Source: Rhodocyclales bacterium GT-UBC
GTDB lineage: Bacteria > Pseudomonadota > Gammaproteobacteria > Burkholderiales > Rhodocyclaceae
Assembly (NCBI GenBank): GCA_003583745.1
Contig: QXPY01000002.1
Span: 62,001 to 126,000, forward strand
Direction of reading: 5' to 3'
DNA: 64,000 bases
A model generated the notes under the pieces. That model was given only the letters and a program-made list of their open reading frames with translations, had not been told where the DNA came from and made no database searches. Made by a program: the position numbers and the translations under genes. This document shows positions 10,648-20,876 of the stretch, in pieces (the first letter of the stretch is position 1; each line of letters starts with the position of its first letter).

Positions 10648-12600
10648 TCAAGCCACCTGACGTTCGGGCTCACCGGCATGAGCGAGCAACATCTGGCGCA
10701 CGCGCCCCACGATCACTTCAAGCGACTGGATCTGCTGCAACAAGCTCTTCTCGACGTTTTCAAGTTCGGCAATCCGATCTTCCAGTGTATCGGTCGCCTG
10801 GTGAATGCGTTTGATACTTTCCAGGCGACGCTTCAACTGAATCTGGTGCTCGCGTACCTGGGTTTCCATCGGCGCCATGATGGCCCGCAGCCAAGTCTCG
10901 GCATCACGATTGGCGTGCTCGAAAGCGCGCCGCACCTGTACCGCAACCTCTTCAAAGAACTTCTGGGTGATGTGCTTCTTGTCGGTGGTCAGCAGGCTGA
11001 CCATGGTATTGAGATGACCATCGCACCACGCCTCAAGCCGATCCAGTTCCTTTTCGTAGCGAAGTAGCGAAAAAGCCGTCGGGGTACCGAGCTTGAGGCC
11101 ATGTTCGACCGAAAAGCGCTTGTAGACGGACTCCATCATGGCCAGGATTTCATTGATTTCCTGGTTGGACTTGTTGAGCGCCTCATGCGTACTGCCGAAA
11201 AAGCTTGCCATGGCATCGGACAGCGTCTTGGAAAAGGCCGCTTCCAGCATGGCTTCCCGGGTTTTCTGGGTCAATTGACGCAATACATCCAGCCCCAAAT
11301 GCCCGAACAGCTTGTTGGTCAGTGTCGAAAACACGCTACGTACTGCGTAATAACGCTGCAATCCGGACTCGAACTCGTCTTTTTCCGATCGCACCTTGCC
11401 CATCATGTACTCGACCACGCCTTTGTTCTTGCCGCGCAGCTCGGTCAATTCGGTCAATTGCTCGCGCAGGCCAACCAGGCGAGATTCGAGCAAGCCACGA
11501 ACACGTCGGCTGACATCGCCGAATTCGTTCTCGGTGCTGTCGCAGACGATATCCCGCTTGGCCGGAATCAACTCATCGGACAAGGCCTTTTCAAGCAACG
11601 GCAAACGGCTCTTCTCAAGCAAGGCCTGATCGGCGTTGATCTTCGCCACCAGACCCTTCTGGGCCGAAACGGGGAAAATCTGGCTATTCGGCAAATCCAG
11701 AATACCGGCACAGGTTTCCGCCTGCTTCTGGATCTCCGCTTCGATCTCGGCCTCTGTCTTCAACTCGTCCCACTGGCCGTCGATCTTGTTCAGCACCACC
11801 ATGCGGCCACGCCGCGTCGTGCCGCCGCTGCAGATGTGTTCTTTCCAGATTGCGAGGTCGGACTGCGTCACCCCGGTATCGGCCGCCAGGATAAAAAGCA
11901 CGGCGTGCGCGTTGGGCAGCAGCGACAGGGTCAGTTCGGGTTCGGCGCCAATCGCGTTCAAACCCGGCGTATCAAGAATAACCAACCCCTGCTTGAGCAG
12001 CGGGTGCGGGAAATTGATCATCGCATGCCGCCAGCGCGGCACCTCGACCAGTCCGTCCTCCCCGACCCGGTAGAACTCGACCTCACCCTGGCCGACCTCG
12101 AAGCCCAGTCGCCCGGCTTCTTCCGGCGTCACGCGCGTCGTTTCGCTGACATGACGCAGCGCCTCCTGCATGGCATCGGGCGACTCGGTATTCAGCGCCA
12201 CCACTGTCCACTCGTCGGGGAAGCCCTTGTACTCGGTTACCCCGGAATTCGAGGCACGTGTCTGGATAGGCAGCAACTCGATGCAAGGCTGTTTGGCGCT
12301 GTCGAACAGCAGTTCGGTCGGGCACATCGTGGTTCGACCGGCCGACGAAGGCAGCATGCGGTTGCCGAAGTCGGCAAAGAAGATGGCATTGATCAGCTCC
12401 GACTTGCCGCGTGAAAACTCCGCAACGAAGGCAACATTGAGCCGATCCTCGCGCAAACGTTCGAGAAGCTGGGTCAGACGAAGGTCGGTCTGGGCGTCGG
12501 ACAGTTCGTTTTGCGACAACCAGCCTTGAAACTCGCCGATATAGGTCGAGAGACTGGCTCGCCAGTTGGTATAAGCGGCAAATTGGTTGGCAAGCGACAT
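10648..12600 (-). CDS. Dynamin-family GTPase
   Basis: About 650 residues of a bacterial dynamin-like protein. The GTPase motifs are visible: P-loop AEFSRGKSELINAIF, a switch Thr in AGRTTMCPTE, G3 DTPGLNAIG and G4 NKIDGQWDE. A long helical stalk follows, with coiled-coil character near the C-terminus (LEDRIAELENVEKSLLQQIQ). There is no membrane helix, so membrane contact is probably peripheral. Such proteins remodel or protect membranes. The ATG at 12,600 was chosen; a TTG 11 codons upstream is possible and neither has a good ribosome-binding site. It is a single gene, not the usual tandem dynamin pair. Confidence 0.87.
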   Translation of the reverse strand: MSLANQFAAYTNWRASLSTYIGEFQGWLSQNELSDAQTDLRLTQLLERLREDRLNVAFVAEFSRGKSELINAIFFADFGNRMLPSSAGRTTMCPTELLFDSAKQPCIELLPIQTRASNSGVTEYKGFPDEWTVVALNTESPDAMQEALRHVSETTRVTPEEAGRLGFEVGQGEVEFYRVGEDGLVEVPRWRHAMINFPHPLLKQGLVILDTPGLNAIGAEPELTLSLLPNAHAVLFILAADTGVTQSDLAIWKEHICSGGTTRRGRMVVLNKIDGQWDELKTEAEIEAEIQKQAETCAGILDLPNSQIFPVSAQKGLVAKINADQALLEKSRLPLLEKALSDELIPAKRDIVCDSTENEFGDVSRRVRGLLESRLVGLREQLTELTELRGKNKGVVEYMMGKVRSEKDEFESGLQRYYAVRSVFSTLTNKLFGHLGLDVLRQLTQKTREAMLEAAFSKTLSDAMASFFGSTHEALNKSNQEINEILAMMESVYKRFSVEHGLKLGTPTAFSLLRYEKELDRLEAWCDGHLNTMVSLLTTDKKHITQKFFEEVAVQVRRAFEHANRDAETWLRAIMAPMETQVREHQIQLKRRLESIKRIHQATDTLEDRIAELENVEKSLLQQIQSLEVIVGRVRQMLLAHAGEPERQVA

Positions 12601-12666
12601 ATCAAACACCGTCAATGCATTCGGAAACTTCAATTTAGCATAAAAACAGGGGCTTCCCGGCAGATT

Positions 12667-13500
12667 TTAATGCTGACACGAAGGACAATAATAGCTACTG
12701 CGCCCGGCCTGCCGTATCTGCCTGACTACCCCATCGCAACGCACACAGGGCTTGCCATCGCGGTCATAGACGGCCGCCTCGATCTGGAACCAGCCGGTGC
12801 TGCCATCGCTATGGACATAATCGCGGATCGTGCTCCCCCCGGCGGCGATCGCCGCGCTCAGCGTCTCGCGAATCGCCCGAACCAGCGTTTCACAACGCGC
12901 GAGACTGATCCGGTTCGCCGCGCGCAGCGGAGATATCCCGGCCCTGAACAGGCTCTCCGAGGCATAGATGTTGCCGATCCCGACAACCATGTGGCTATCC
13001 ATCAACACCGGCTTGATCGGACCGCTGCGCCGCGCACAGGCCGCGTGCAACCATGCCCCGGTAAACGCATCGGACAAGGGCTCGATGCCCTGCGAAGCAA
13101 GCAAAGGATGCGTCTCAACCTGCTCCGGCGGCCCCGGCTGCCAGAGCACCACGCCAAAGCGGCGCGGATCGGTAAAGCGCAAGGTCTGCCCGGCCAGCAC
13201 CCAATCGACATGATCATGCCGGGCTGGCGCCTGACCATGCGGCACAAACCGTAACTTGCCCGACATGCCCAAGTGAATGATCAAACTTCCCTCGACGCCA
13301 GGGCGCATGCAATCGAGCAGCAAGTACTTGCCCCGCCGCCGTATGGCGACAATTCGGCAGCCAGGCAACACGTTCGACAACTCGGTCGGGATCGTCTGGC
13401 GCAGTTTCGGCGCACGGATGACGACCTGCTGCACAACGCCGCCTTCAAGCTCTGGCAACAGCCCGCGCCGACAAACTTCGACCTCCGGCAACTCCGGCAT
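12667..13500 (-). CDS. mutM: Formamidopyrimidine-DNA glycosylase
   Basis: 277 residues starting MPELPEVEV, whose processed N-terminal Pro is the catalytic nucleophile and Glu the partner. The LSEEQA codons just upstream are excluded because the mature enzyme must begin Pro-Glu. The helix-two-turn-helix block (VVGIGNIYASESLFRAGI) and C-terminal zinc finger (CVRC...CPSC) are intact. It removes 8-oxoguanine and formamidopyrimidines. A strong ribosome-binding site (GGAGGA) precedes the ATG. Confidence 0.97.
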   Translation of the reverse strand: MPELPEVEVCRRGLLPELEGGVVQQVVIRAPKLRQTIPTELSNVLPGCRIVAIRRRGKYLLLDCMRPGVEGSLIIHLGMSGKLRFVPHGQAPARHDHVDWVLAGQTLRFTDPRRFGVVLWQPGPPEQVETHPLLASQGIEPLSDAFTGAWLHAACARRSGPIKPVLMDSHMVVGIGNIYASESLFRAGISPLRAANRISLARCETLVRAIRETLSAAIAAGGSTIRDYVHSDGSTGWFQIEAAVYDRDGKPCVRCDGVVRQIRQAGRSSYYCPSCQH

Positions 13501-13602
13501 TGCTTGTTCCTCCGACAAAAGCCAAATAACATCCCAAACTAATTCGATTCTAAGCGCTCCAAGACGCAAATCCCGCGCTCACCCCGACTGAAAGTCAGCA
13601 CC

Positions 13603-15333
13603 ATGCAACTGAAGCTTATCGTCGCCACGCTCACCCTGGCCCTTGGCCTCGGCCATCACACCGTCAGTCTGGGCGCGGAGGACGGGCCACCTGCCAAGCC
13701 CGCGGCCAAACGCCCCATCAGCACAAGCGCGCCGACACGCGTCGGCAACGAGAATCTGCTGGCCAGGACAGTCTTCCAGACATTGCTGGGCGAGTTTGCC
13801 CTGCAACGCGGTGACATCAAGCTGGGCACCGATGCCTGGAGCGATCTGGCCGTCCGCACTCGCGACCCGCAGGTCATCGCCCGGGCCACGGAAGTAGCCG
13901 GCTTTGCCCGACAATACGACCGGGCGCTTGAATTGACCAAGCTATGGCTGGAGGTCGACCCGAACTCCGCCAAAGCCAAGCAAACACAATCCTCCTTGCT
14001 GGTCATGGCCAACCGGCTCGATGACCTGGCGCCGCAAATGGCAACCTTGCTCGAACAAGACAAGGCCAACCTGCCCGCCAACCTGCTGCACCTCAACCGC
14101 ATCCTTTCCCGCCACAGCGACAAGAAAGCCGTGCAGAAGCTGGTCGACAAACTGGCCAGCCCATACGGCGGCCTGCCTGAAGCCCATTTCGCCATGGCCC
14201 AGGCGGCAGCCAATGCGGAAGACAACCTGCGCGCCCTGACCGAAACCGAAAAAGCCCTCCTCCTCAATCCCGAATGGGAAGCCGCCGCCCTGGCCCGCGC
14301 CCAACTCCAGGCTCGCCAATCGAACGGGACGGCCATCAGCAGCCTTGCCGAATTCGTCGAACGCAATCCGAAGGCCATCGATGCCCGCCTGACCCTGGCC
14401 CGTCTGCTCATCAACGAGAAGCGCTACGCCGAGGCCCGCATCCAATTCGACCGCCTGATCAAGGAAGCGCCGGAAAACCCGGATGTCATTTACCCTGTCG
14501 CCATGCTGGCCCTGCAACAAGGCGATGCCGCCACCGGGCGCAGCCAGCTGGAAAAGCTGCTCACCACTGACTATCAGGACAAAAGCACCATTCATTTCTT
14601 CCTCGGCCAACTCGACGAAGAACAAGGCAAACCGGAAGCGGCCCTGGCCCATTATCGCCAGGTCGTCGGCGGCGATCAGTTCCTCGTCTCCCGCACGCGG
14701 GCGGCGCAACTTCTGCAGCGCCAGGGCAAGATCGAGGAAGCGCGGGAGCTGCTGCACAACTCTGGCAACAACGCCGGCGAAAAAAACCAGATGCTGCTCG
14801 CCGAATCCCAACTCCTGCGCGACGCCGGGCGCGAAAGCGAAGCGCTTGCCCTGCTTGAAGCCGCTCTCGCCCGCCAGCCGGACAACCCTGAACTGCTTTA
14901 CGAAACCGCCTTACTCAACGAGCGCCAGGGCAAACCGGAAATTCTCGAAAAACGCCTCGCCCGCCTGCTCGAACTCCGACCGGAACATGCCCACGCCCTG
15001 AATGCCCTGGGCTACTCCCTGGCTGAGCGAAATATCCGCCTCGACGAAGCGGACAAGTTGATCAGCAAGGCACTCAGCCTCGCCCCCGAAGACCCGTTCA
15101 TCATGGACAGCCTGGGCTGGGTGCAATATCGCCAGGGCAAACTCAAGGAAGCCCTGCAAACGCTCGAACGCGCTTACGGCATCAGGGCCGACCCGGAAAT
15201 CGCCGCGCATCTCGGCGAAGTCCTTTGGTCACTGGACCGCAAGGAAGAAGCCAAGCGCCTGTTGCGCGAAGCGGCCCGCAAGAATCCGGAAAACGAAGTC
15301 CTGGCCGGCGTCATCAAGAAACTACTGCCTTGA
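13603..15333 (+). CDS. Secreted tetratricopeptide-repeat protein
   Basis: 576 residues with an N-terminal signal peptide (MQLKLIVATLTLALGLG...) followed by many helical TPR-like repeats to the end; clear units include LNALGYSLAERNIRLDEA and DSLGWVQYRQGKLKEALQ. It is probably a periplasmic scaffold. It precedes lolB and overlaps it through TTGA. This TPR-lolB-ispE order recurs in betaproteobacteria, which hints at a role in outer-membrane biogenesis, but no specific function can be read from the sequence. Confidence 0.88.
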   Translation: MQLKLIVATLTLALGLGHHTVSLGAEDGPPAKPAAKRPISTSAPTRVGNENLLARTVFQTLLGEFALQRGDIKLGTDAWSDLAVRTRDPQVIARATEVAGFARQYDRALELTKLWLEVDPNSAKAKQTQSSLLVMANRLDDLAPQMATLLEQDKANLPANLLHLNRILSRHSDKKAVQKLVDKLASPYGGLPEAHFAMAQAAANAEDNLRALTETEKALLLNPEWEAAALARAQLQARQSNGTAISSLAEFVERNPKAIDARLTLARLLINEKRYAEARIQFDRLIKEAPENPDVIYPVAMLALQQGDAATGRSQLEKLLTTDYQDKSTIHFFLGQLDEEQGKPEAALAHYRQVVGGDQFLVSRTRAAQLLQRQGKIEEARELLHNSGNNAGEKNQMLLAESQLLRDAGRESEALALLEAALARQPDNPELLYETALLNERQGKPEILEKRLARLLELRPEHAHALNALGYSLAERNIRLDEADKLISKALSLAPEDPFIMDSLGWVQYRQGKLKEALQTLERAYGIRADPEIAAHLGEVLWSLDRKEEAKRLLREAARKNPENEVLAGVIKKLLP

Positions 15334-15905
15334 CTATCCGATTCGCGGCCGCTTTGGCCGTCGGCTTGCTGCTCGGCGGCTGCGCAAGCAACCCCGGCAC
15401 GCCGCTGCACGACCGAAACCAAGTCGGCGACTTTGCAATCGAAGCCCGTTTTGCCCTGCGCCTCAGCCAACCGTCGCAGGCGGCCCAAAGCGCCGGTGGC
15501 CGACTGAGCTGGACGCATCGAAGCAATGGGGAACACATCCTCATTGCCAACCCGATCGGTGTTGCGATTGCCGAAATCCGCAGCACCCCCGGTTACGCCC
15601 GGCTGCAAACCGGTGACGGTCGCATCGTCGAGTCCGACGACGCCGACGCCCTGATGGAAGAAGTCACCGGCCAACGCCTGCCGGTCGGCCGGCTGCCCGC
15701 CTGGCTGATCGGCCGGGCAAGCCCCGGCAGCCCCCTTCACCTTGACGAAAAAGGGCGTCCAGCCAAGCTGAACGAGGCCGGTTGGCAAATCGATTACGGC
15801 TACGAAGCCGAGCAGGCCAACGCCTTGCCCAGTCGGCTGACGCTGAACCGCGACAACGAAATCGAACTGCGCCTGCGCATCGAAGAATGGAAAGAAGCCC
15901 CATGA
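15330..15905 (+). CDS. lolB: Outer-membrane lipoprotein insertion protein LolB
   Basis: 191 residues. The TTG start overlaps the upstream stop and gives a signal peptide with the lipobox LLLGGC, expected for LolB, which is itself a lipoprotein. The body fits the LolB half-barrel (NQVGDFAIEARFALRL; GGRLSWTHRSNGEHI; LPAWLIGRASPGSP). It accepts lipoproteins from LolA and inserts them into the outer membrane. Its stop overlaps the ispE start (ATGA), a conserved neighbourhood. Confidence 0.9.
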   Translation: MTIRFAAALAVGLLLGGCASNPGTPLHDRNQVGDFAIEARFALRLSQPSQAAQSAGGRLSWTHRSNGEHILIANPIGVAIAEIRSTPGYARLQTGDGRIVESDDADALMEEVTGQRLPVGRLPAWLIGRASPGSPLHLDEKGRPAKLNEAGWQIDYGYEAEQANALPSRLTLNRDNEIELRLRIEEWKEAP

Positions 15906-16747
15906 GCAAGTGGACCTGGGACAGCAATTGGCCCGCCCCCGCCAAACTCAACCTCTTCCTGCACGTCGTCGGTCGCCGGGCCGATGGATATCACCTGCTG
16001 CAAACCGTCTTCCGCTTCATCGACCGGGCCGACCAGTTACGCTTCACGCCGCGTCCGGATGATCGAATTGTCCTTGCCACGCCGATCCCCGGCGTCCCCG
16101 CCGAAGACGACCTGACGGTACGCGCCGCCCGTCTGCTGCAACAAGCCACAGGCTGCCGACAAGGCGCCACCTTGCATCTCGACAAGCAATTGCCGATGGG
16201 CGGCGGCCTGGGTGGCGGCAGCTCCGATGCCGCCACCGTTCTCCTTGCCCTCAACCACCTCTGGCAAACCAAGCTCAGTCGCCCGCAGTTGCAACAAATC
16301 GGGCTGCAACTCGGCGCCGACGTACCGGTCTTCATTCACGGTCGCAACACCTTCGCCGAAGGGATTGGCGAAGCATTCACCGACGTCGAACTCCCCGCAG
16401 CCAGCTACCTTGTCCTGCACCCACCGGTCCACGTACCAACCGCCGCCATATTCGGCGCCGCCGAACTCTGTCGCGACACCCCGGCCATGCCCCCCGGCGA
16501 TTGGCGGCCGGGGCTTGGACACAACGATCTGGAAGCCGTGGCCTGCTGCAAATTCCCTGCCGTCGCGGCGCACCTCGACTGGCTCAAAGAGCGCGCCCCT
16601 GGCGCCATGATGACTGGCTCCGGCGCCTGCGTATTCGCCGATTTCCCTACAAAAAACGAGGCGCTAGCCGTGCTATCCGCCCTCCCCGCCGGAATGCATG
16701 GCTGGGTTGCGGCAGGACTTGACGAACATCCCTTGATAAAAATTTAG
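15902..16747 (+). CDS. ispE: 4-diphosphocytidyl-2-C-methyl-D-erythritol kinase
   Basis: 281 residues of the GHMP kinase family. It begins WPAPAKLNLFLHVVGRRADG, the phosphate-binding loop is PMGGGLGGGSSDAA, and the C-terminal motif is MMTGSGACVFADF. It phosphorylates CDP-ME in the non-mevalonate isoprenoid pathway. The ATG overlaps the lolB stop. Confidence 0.96.
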   Translation: MSKWTWDSNWPAPAKLNLFLHVVGRRADGYHLLQTVFRFIDRADQLRFTPRPDDRIVLATPIPGVPAEDDLTVRAARLLQQATGCRQGATLHLDKQLPMGGGLGGGSSDAATVLLALNHLWQTKLSRPQLQQIGLQLGADVPVFIHGRNTFAEGIGEAFTDVELPAASYLVLHPPVHVPTAAIFGAAELCRDTPAMPPGDWRPGLGHNDLEAVACCKFPAVAAHLDWLKERAPGAMMTGSGACVFADFPTKNEALAVLSALPAGMHGWVAAGLDEHPLIKI

Positions 16748-16755
16748 GAAAACAG

Positions 16756-16784
16756 TGGACTTTCCGACTTTCACCCGGTAATAT
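16756..16784 (+). promoter_or_regulatory. Candidate sigma-70 promoter for tRNA-Gln
   Basis: TGGACT, a 17-nt spacer and TAATAT lie upstream of the tRNA, placing the transcript start about 34 nt before its 5' end. Both hexamers are near consensus. Inferred from spacing only. Confidence 0.5.
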
Positions 16785-16824
16785 GCGCGCCTCGTTTGAA
16801 CGCAACGTCGATTGAACGAATTGC

Positions 16825-16901
16825 TGGGGAGTCGCCAAGTTGGTCAAGGCACCGGATTTTGATTCCGGCATTCGAAGGTTCGAATCCTTCTTCCCCAGCC
16901 A
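16825..16901 (+). tRNA. tRNA-Gln (anticodon TTG)
   Basis: A 77-nt cloverleaf with encoded CCA. The acceptor stem TGGGGAG/TTCCCCA has one G-U pair; the anticodon stem CCGGA/TCCGG holds the loop TTTTGAT with anticodon TTG; the T-loop is GGTTCGAATCC. The anticodon assigns Gln. It sits between ispE and prs. Confidence 0.97.
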
Positions 16902-16909
16902 GCTTTCCT

Positions 16910-16940
16910 CGGGCAGGTCGCAAACCTGCCCGATTTCTAT
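16910..16940 (+). terminator. Hairpin after tRNA-Gln
   Basis: CGGGCAGGT and ACCTGCCCG form a 9-bp stem with a 5-nt loop, followed by the weakly T-rich ATTTCTAT. It may end the tRNA transcript or be a processing or attenuation element before prs. Confidence 0.5.
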
Positions 16941-16982
16941 TGTGGCAAGCAAAAACCTGCACCTGCCCAGAAGGATGTTGAA

Positions 16983-17933
16983 ATGGCCTACAACAGCTTG
17001 ATGGTCTTCACCGGCAACGCCAACCCCAAACTGGCGGCCGAAGTTGCAAAACAACTCAATGTCGACCTCGGGCGCGCCAACGTCGGCCGCTTCTCGGACG
17101 GCGAAGTCAGCGTCGAACTGCAAGAGCACGTTCGCGGCCGCGACATCTTCGTCCTGCAATCCACCTGCGCCCCGACCAACGACAACCTGATGGAACTGCT
17201 GGTTGTCGTCGATGCGCTCAAGCGTGCCTCGGCCGGCCGCATCACCGCCGCCATCCCCTACTTCGGCTACGCCCGCCAGGACCGCCGCTCGCGCTCTTCG
17301 CGCGTGCCCATCGCCGCCAAGCTGGTCGCCAACATGCTCGTTGCCTCCGGCGTCGACCGCGTGCTGACCATGGACCTGCACGCTGAACAGATTCAGGGCT
17401 TCTTCGACATCCCGGTGGACAACATCTACGCCCTGCCCATCCTGCTCGAAGACATCCGCAAGCAGAATTACGAAAACCCGATGGTCGTTTCGCCCGACCA
17501 CGGCGGCGTCGTCCGCGCCCGCTCGCTGGCCAAGCGCCTCGAATGCGACCTGGCGATCATCGACAAGCGCCGTCCCAAGGCCAATGTCTCCGAAGTGATG
17601 AACATCATCGGCGATGTGAACGGCCGCACCTGCATCATCATGGACGACATGGTCGACACCGCCGGCACGCTGTGTAAGGCCGCCACCGCCCTCAAGGCGC
17701 ACGGCGCCAAGCAGGTTGTTGCCTACTGTACCCACCCGGTACTGTCCGGCCCGGCCGTCGAGCGCGTCAACACCTCCGACCTCGACGCCCTGGTCGTCAC
17801 CGACACCATTCCGCTGCGCGACGATGCGGCTGCTTCGCCGCGCATCCGCCAGCTATCCGTAGCCGAAATCATGGCTGAAACCATTCGCCGCATCAGCAAC
17901 GACGACTCCGTCTCCTCGCTGTTCATCGACTAA
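16983..17933 (+). CDS. prs: Ribose-phosphate pyrophosphokinase
   Basis: 316 residues, the usual length of class I PRPP synthetase. The catalytic flexible-loop region ([17 protein letters not shown]), [20 protein letters not shown], and the PRPP-binding signature [18 protein letters not shown] are all present. It supplies PRPP for nucleotide, His and Trp synthesis. Placement between a tRNA and rplY is standard for the class. Confidence 0.98.
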   Translation: MAYNSLMVFTGNANPKLAAEVAKQLNVDLGRANVGRFSDGEVSVELQEHVRGRDIFVLQSTCAPTNDNLMELLVVVDALKRASAGRITAAIPYFGYARQDRRSRSSRVPIAAKLVANMLVASGVDRVLTMDLHAEQIQGFFDIPVDNIYALPILLEDIRKQNYENPMVVSPDHGGVVRARSLAKRLECDLAIIDKRRPKANVSEVMNIIGDVNGRTCIIMDDMVDTAGTLCKAATALKAHGAKQVVAYCTHPVLSGPAVERVNTSDLDALVVTDTIPLRDDAAASPRIRQLSVAEIMAETIRRISNDDSVSSLFID

Positions 17934-17989
17934 GTTTTTTTAACCTTCCCGATCTGGTCGCGGACCGGGAAAAACATTGGAGTATCACA

Positions 17990-18592
17990 ATGACTTTTGA
18001 ACTGATCGCGCAAGCGCGTACGCTGCAGGGAACGGGTGCGAGCCGCCGCCTGCGTCGTGCTGGCACCGTCCCGGGAATCGTTTACGGTGGTGAAGCCGCC
18101 GCCCAGGCCATCGAAGTTGATCACAACGACCTGCTGCTGAAGCTGAAGAAGGAAGCCTTCCATTCCTCCATCATCTCCCTCGTCGTCGACGGCAAGAAAG
18201 AAGCCGTTCTGCTGCGTGACTACCAGACACACGCCTACAAGCCGCTGGTTCTGCACATCGACTTCCAGCGCGTTGATGCCACCCACGAACTGCACATCAA
18301 GGTGCCGCTCCACTTCGTCAACGAAGAAGCCGCTCCGGGCGTCAAGCTCAACGGCGGCCTGGTCAACCACGTTCTGACCGAAGTTGACGTGCACTGCCTG
18401 GCAGCCGACCTGCCGGCCTTCATCGAAGTCGACCTGAGCGCCCTCAACGTTGGCGAAAGCATCCACCTGTCCCAGCTCAAGCTGCCGAAGGGCGTCAAGC
18501 TGGTTGCCCATGCTGCTGACGACGTCGTCGTCGGTATCGTCGGCAAGGGCGGCGCCGCTGCTGACGCTACCGAAAGCGCTGCAGCCGAGTAA
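17990..18592 (+). CDS. rplY: 50S ribosomal protein L25, long (CTC) form
   Basis: 200 residues: an N-terminal L25 domain that binds 5S rRNA ([21 protein letters not shown]) followed by the TL5/CTC C-terminal beta domain, so it is about twice the length of E. coli L25. The alanine-rich tail is typical of betaproteobacterial orthologues. The ribosome-binding region GGAG sits just upstream of the ATG. A terminator follows directly. Confidence 0.96.
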   Translation: MTFELIAQARTLQGTGASRRLRRAGTVPGIVYGGEAAAQAIEVDHNDLLLKLKKEAFHSSIISLVVDGKKEAVLLRDYQTHAYKPLVLHIDFQRVDATHELHIKVPLHFVNEEAAPGVKLNGGLVNHVLTEVDVHCLAADLPAFIEVDLSALNVGESIHLSQLKLPKGVKLVAHAADDVVVGIVGKGGAAADATESAAAE

Positions 18593-18613
18593 CTTCCGGC
18601 CCCTCGCAGTGAT

Positions 18614-18648
18614 AGCCGCCGCTGGCAAATTGCCGCCGGCGGCTTTTT
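18614..18648 (+). terminator. Rho-independent terminator after rplY
   Basis: An 8-bp stem AGCCGCCG/CGGCGGCT is followed by TTTTT. An inner repeat (GGCAA/TTGCC) extends the fold. It ends 14 nt before pth. Confidence 0.8.
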
Positions 18649-18661
18649 CATTTGATCGCCC

Positions 18662-19240
18662 ATGAACCCTCCCCGCCTCATCGTCGGCCTCGGCAACCCC
18701 GGACCGGAATACGAAGCCACCCGGCATAACGTCGGTTTCTGGTTTGTCGACCACCTGGCCGACAAACTGAAAACCACGCTCGCCCCGCAAGCCAAATTTT
18801 TCGGCAAAGCCGCTCGGAGTGGTGAAACCTGGCTGCTTGAGCCGACCACGTTCATGAACCGCTCAGGCCAGGCGGTAGCGGCCCTGGCCAATTTCTACAA
18901 AATTCCGGCTAACGAGATCCTCGTCGTCCACGACGAACTCGACCTGCCTCCCGGTGGCATCCGCCTCAAACAAGGCGGTGGCAATGGCGGCCACAACGGA
19001 CTCAAGGATATCCAGGCCAAGCTCGGCACGCCGGACTTCTGGCGCCTGCGCATCGGCATCGGCCACCCGCGCACGCTCGGGTTGGCCCAGCAGGTTGTAG
19101 ACTTCGTGCTGCACCCGCCGCGCAAGGAAGAAATGCCGGATATCGAACACGCCCTCGCCCGCTGTCTGCTGGCCTGGCCCAAACTCTCCGCCGGAGATTT
19201 CGCCGGCGCTCAACAACAGTTGCACGGTAAAGCTGTTTAA
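18662..19240 (+). CDS. pth: Peptidyl-tRNA hydrolase
   Basis: 192 residues. The signature [19 protein letters not shown] contains the catalytic His, and [11 protein letters not shown] and [19 protein letters not shown] match substrate-binding segments. It frees tRNA from peptidyl-tRNA released by stalled ribosomes. It lies directly after rplY and before ychF. Confidence 0.97.
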   Translation: MNPPRLIVGLGNPGPEYEATRHNVGFWFVDHLADKLKTTLAPQAKFFGKAARSGETWLLEPTTFMNRSGQAVAALANFYKIPANEILVVHDELDLPPGGIRLKQGGGNGGHNGLKDIQAKLGTPDFWRLRIGIGHPRTLGLAQQVVDFVLHPPRKEEMPDIEHALARCLLAWPKLSAGDFAGAQQQLHGKAV

Positions 19241-19249
19241 GGAAAACCC

Positions 19250-20341
<1,092 letters not shown>

Positions 20342-20378
20342 GTACTACCTGTCGAATCACGAGGTCTCCGTGACCTCG

Positions 20379-20416
20379 AAAAACCCCGCGATGCCCCGTG
20401 CCTGCGGGGTTTTTTA
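20379..20416 (+). terminator. Rho-independent terminator after ychF
   Basis: AAAAACCCCGC and GCGGGGTTTTTT pair across a 14-nt loop, ending in a T6 run. It also marks the border between core genome and the T6SS cargo island. Confidence 0.88.
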
Positions 20417-20460
20417 CATCTTGCCCCCCCTCGATGGCCGCGTCCATGTACTGCCTTGGC

Positions 20461-20803
20461 CTAGCGGCTGTCGTTCCCTACCCAGTGCGATTCGTCGTGC
20501 TCGACTTCGATGCGCTGGTCCTTCTCGGCATGCAGCCAGACATCTTCCGATCCCTTTTTGTCTTCGAAGCGGATGGCGCTGGCGTTCTCAGAACCACCGC
20601 CTTTGCTAGAGCGGCAGAGGATGCCGGTCTGCGTCTGGTTGCTGGGGAGTTCCCAGGGCGGCATGTTGTGCTGGCTCCAGACGCGGTCGGTGATCAGCGG
20701 ACGGTTCGGGCTGCCGTCGAGAAATTGCACCAGCACTTCCTGACAGTAGGGATAGAACTGGCCCCGTTCCTCCCTGCGGCGGCGGAGGTTGTTGGGTGAC
20801 TCA
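20461..20803 (-). pseudogene. vgrG remnant (OB-fold/needle junction only)
   Basis: An open minus-strand frame with no credible start encodes a fragment matching residues near the VgrG in this window (29,754-31,952). Shared blocks are EVLVQFLDG, SSKGGG, AIRFEDKKG, VWLHAEKDQRIEVEHDESHW and VGND. It then hits a TAG where the intact gene starts its needle repeats. Both the gp27-like part and the needle are missing, so it cannot form a spike. It is the relic of a second vgrG that probably once sat upstream of other cargo genes, or of recombination at this conserved stretch. Confidence 0.85.
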
Positions 20804-20832
20804 CCCCGCCCGGTTTATGTTCACGGGCGGGG
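20804..20832. repeat. GC-rich stem-loop at cargo-module junction
   Basis: CCCCGCCCG and CGGGCGGGG form a 9-bp stem with an 11-nt loop. About 20 nt further on lies GATTGTTAAGGAACGG, nearly repeated at 26,000-26,020 and, more diverged, at 24,097-24,115, each beside a GC-rich stem-loop. It marks the junction between the vgrG remnant and the propeller-like gene. Confidence 0.6.
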
Positions 20833-20876
20833 GAATCGATCCGGATTGTTAAGGAACGGAATATGGCAAGCGCGTT

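Noticed and set aside
17940-17985. Leader structure before rplY (TTCCC...GGGAA with inner GGTC/GACC)
   Set aside because: The stem is short with a bulge, and no known L25 leader motif could be matched.
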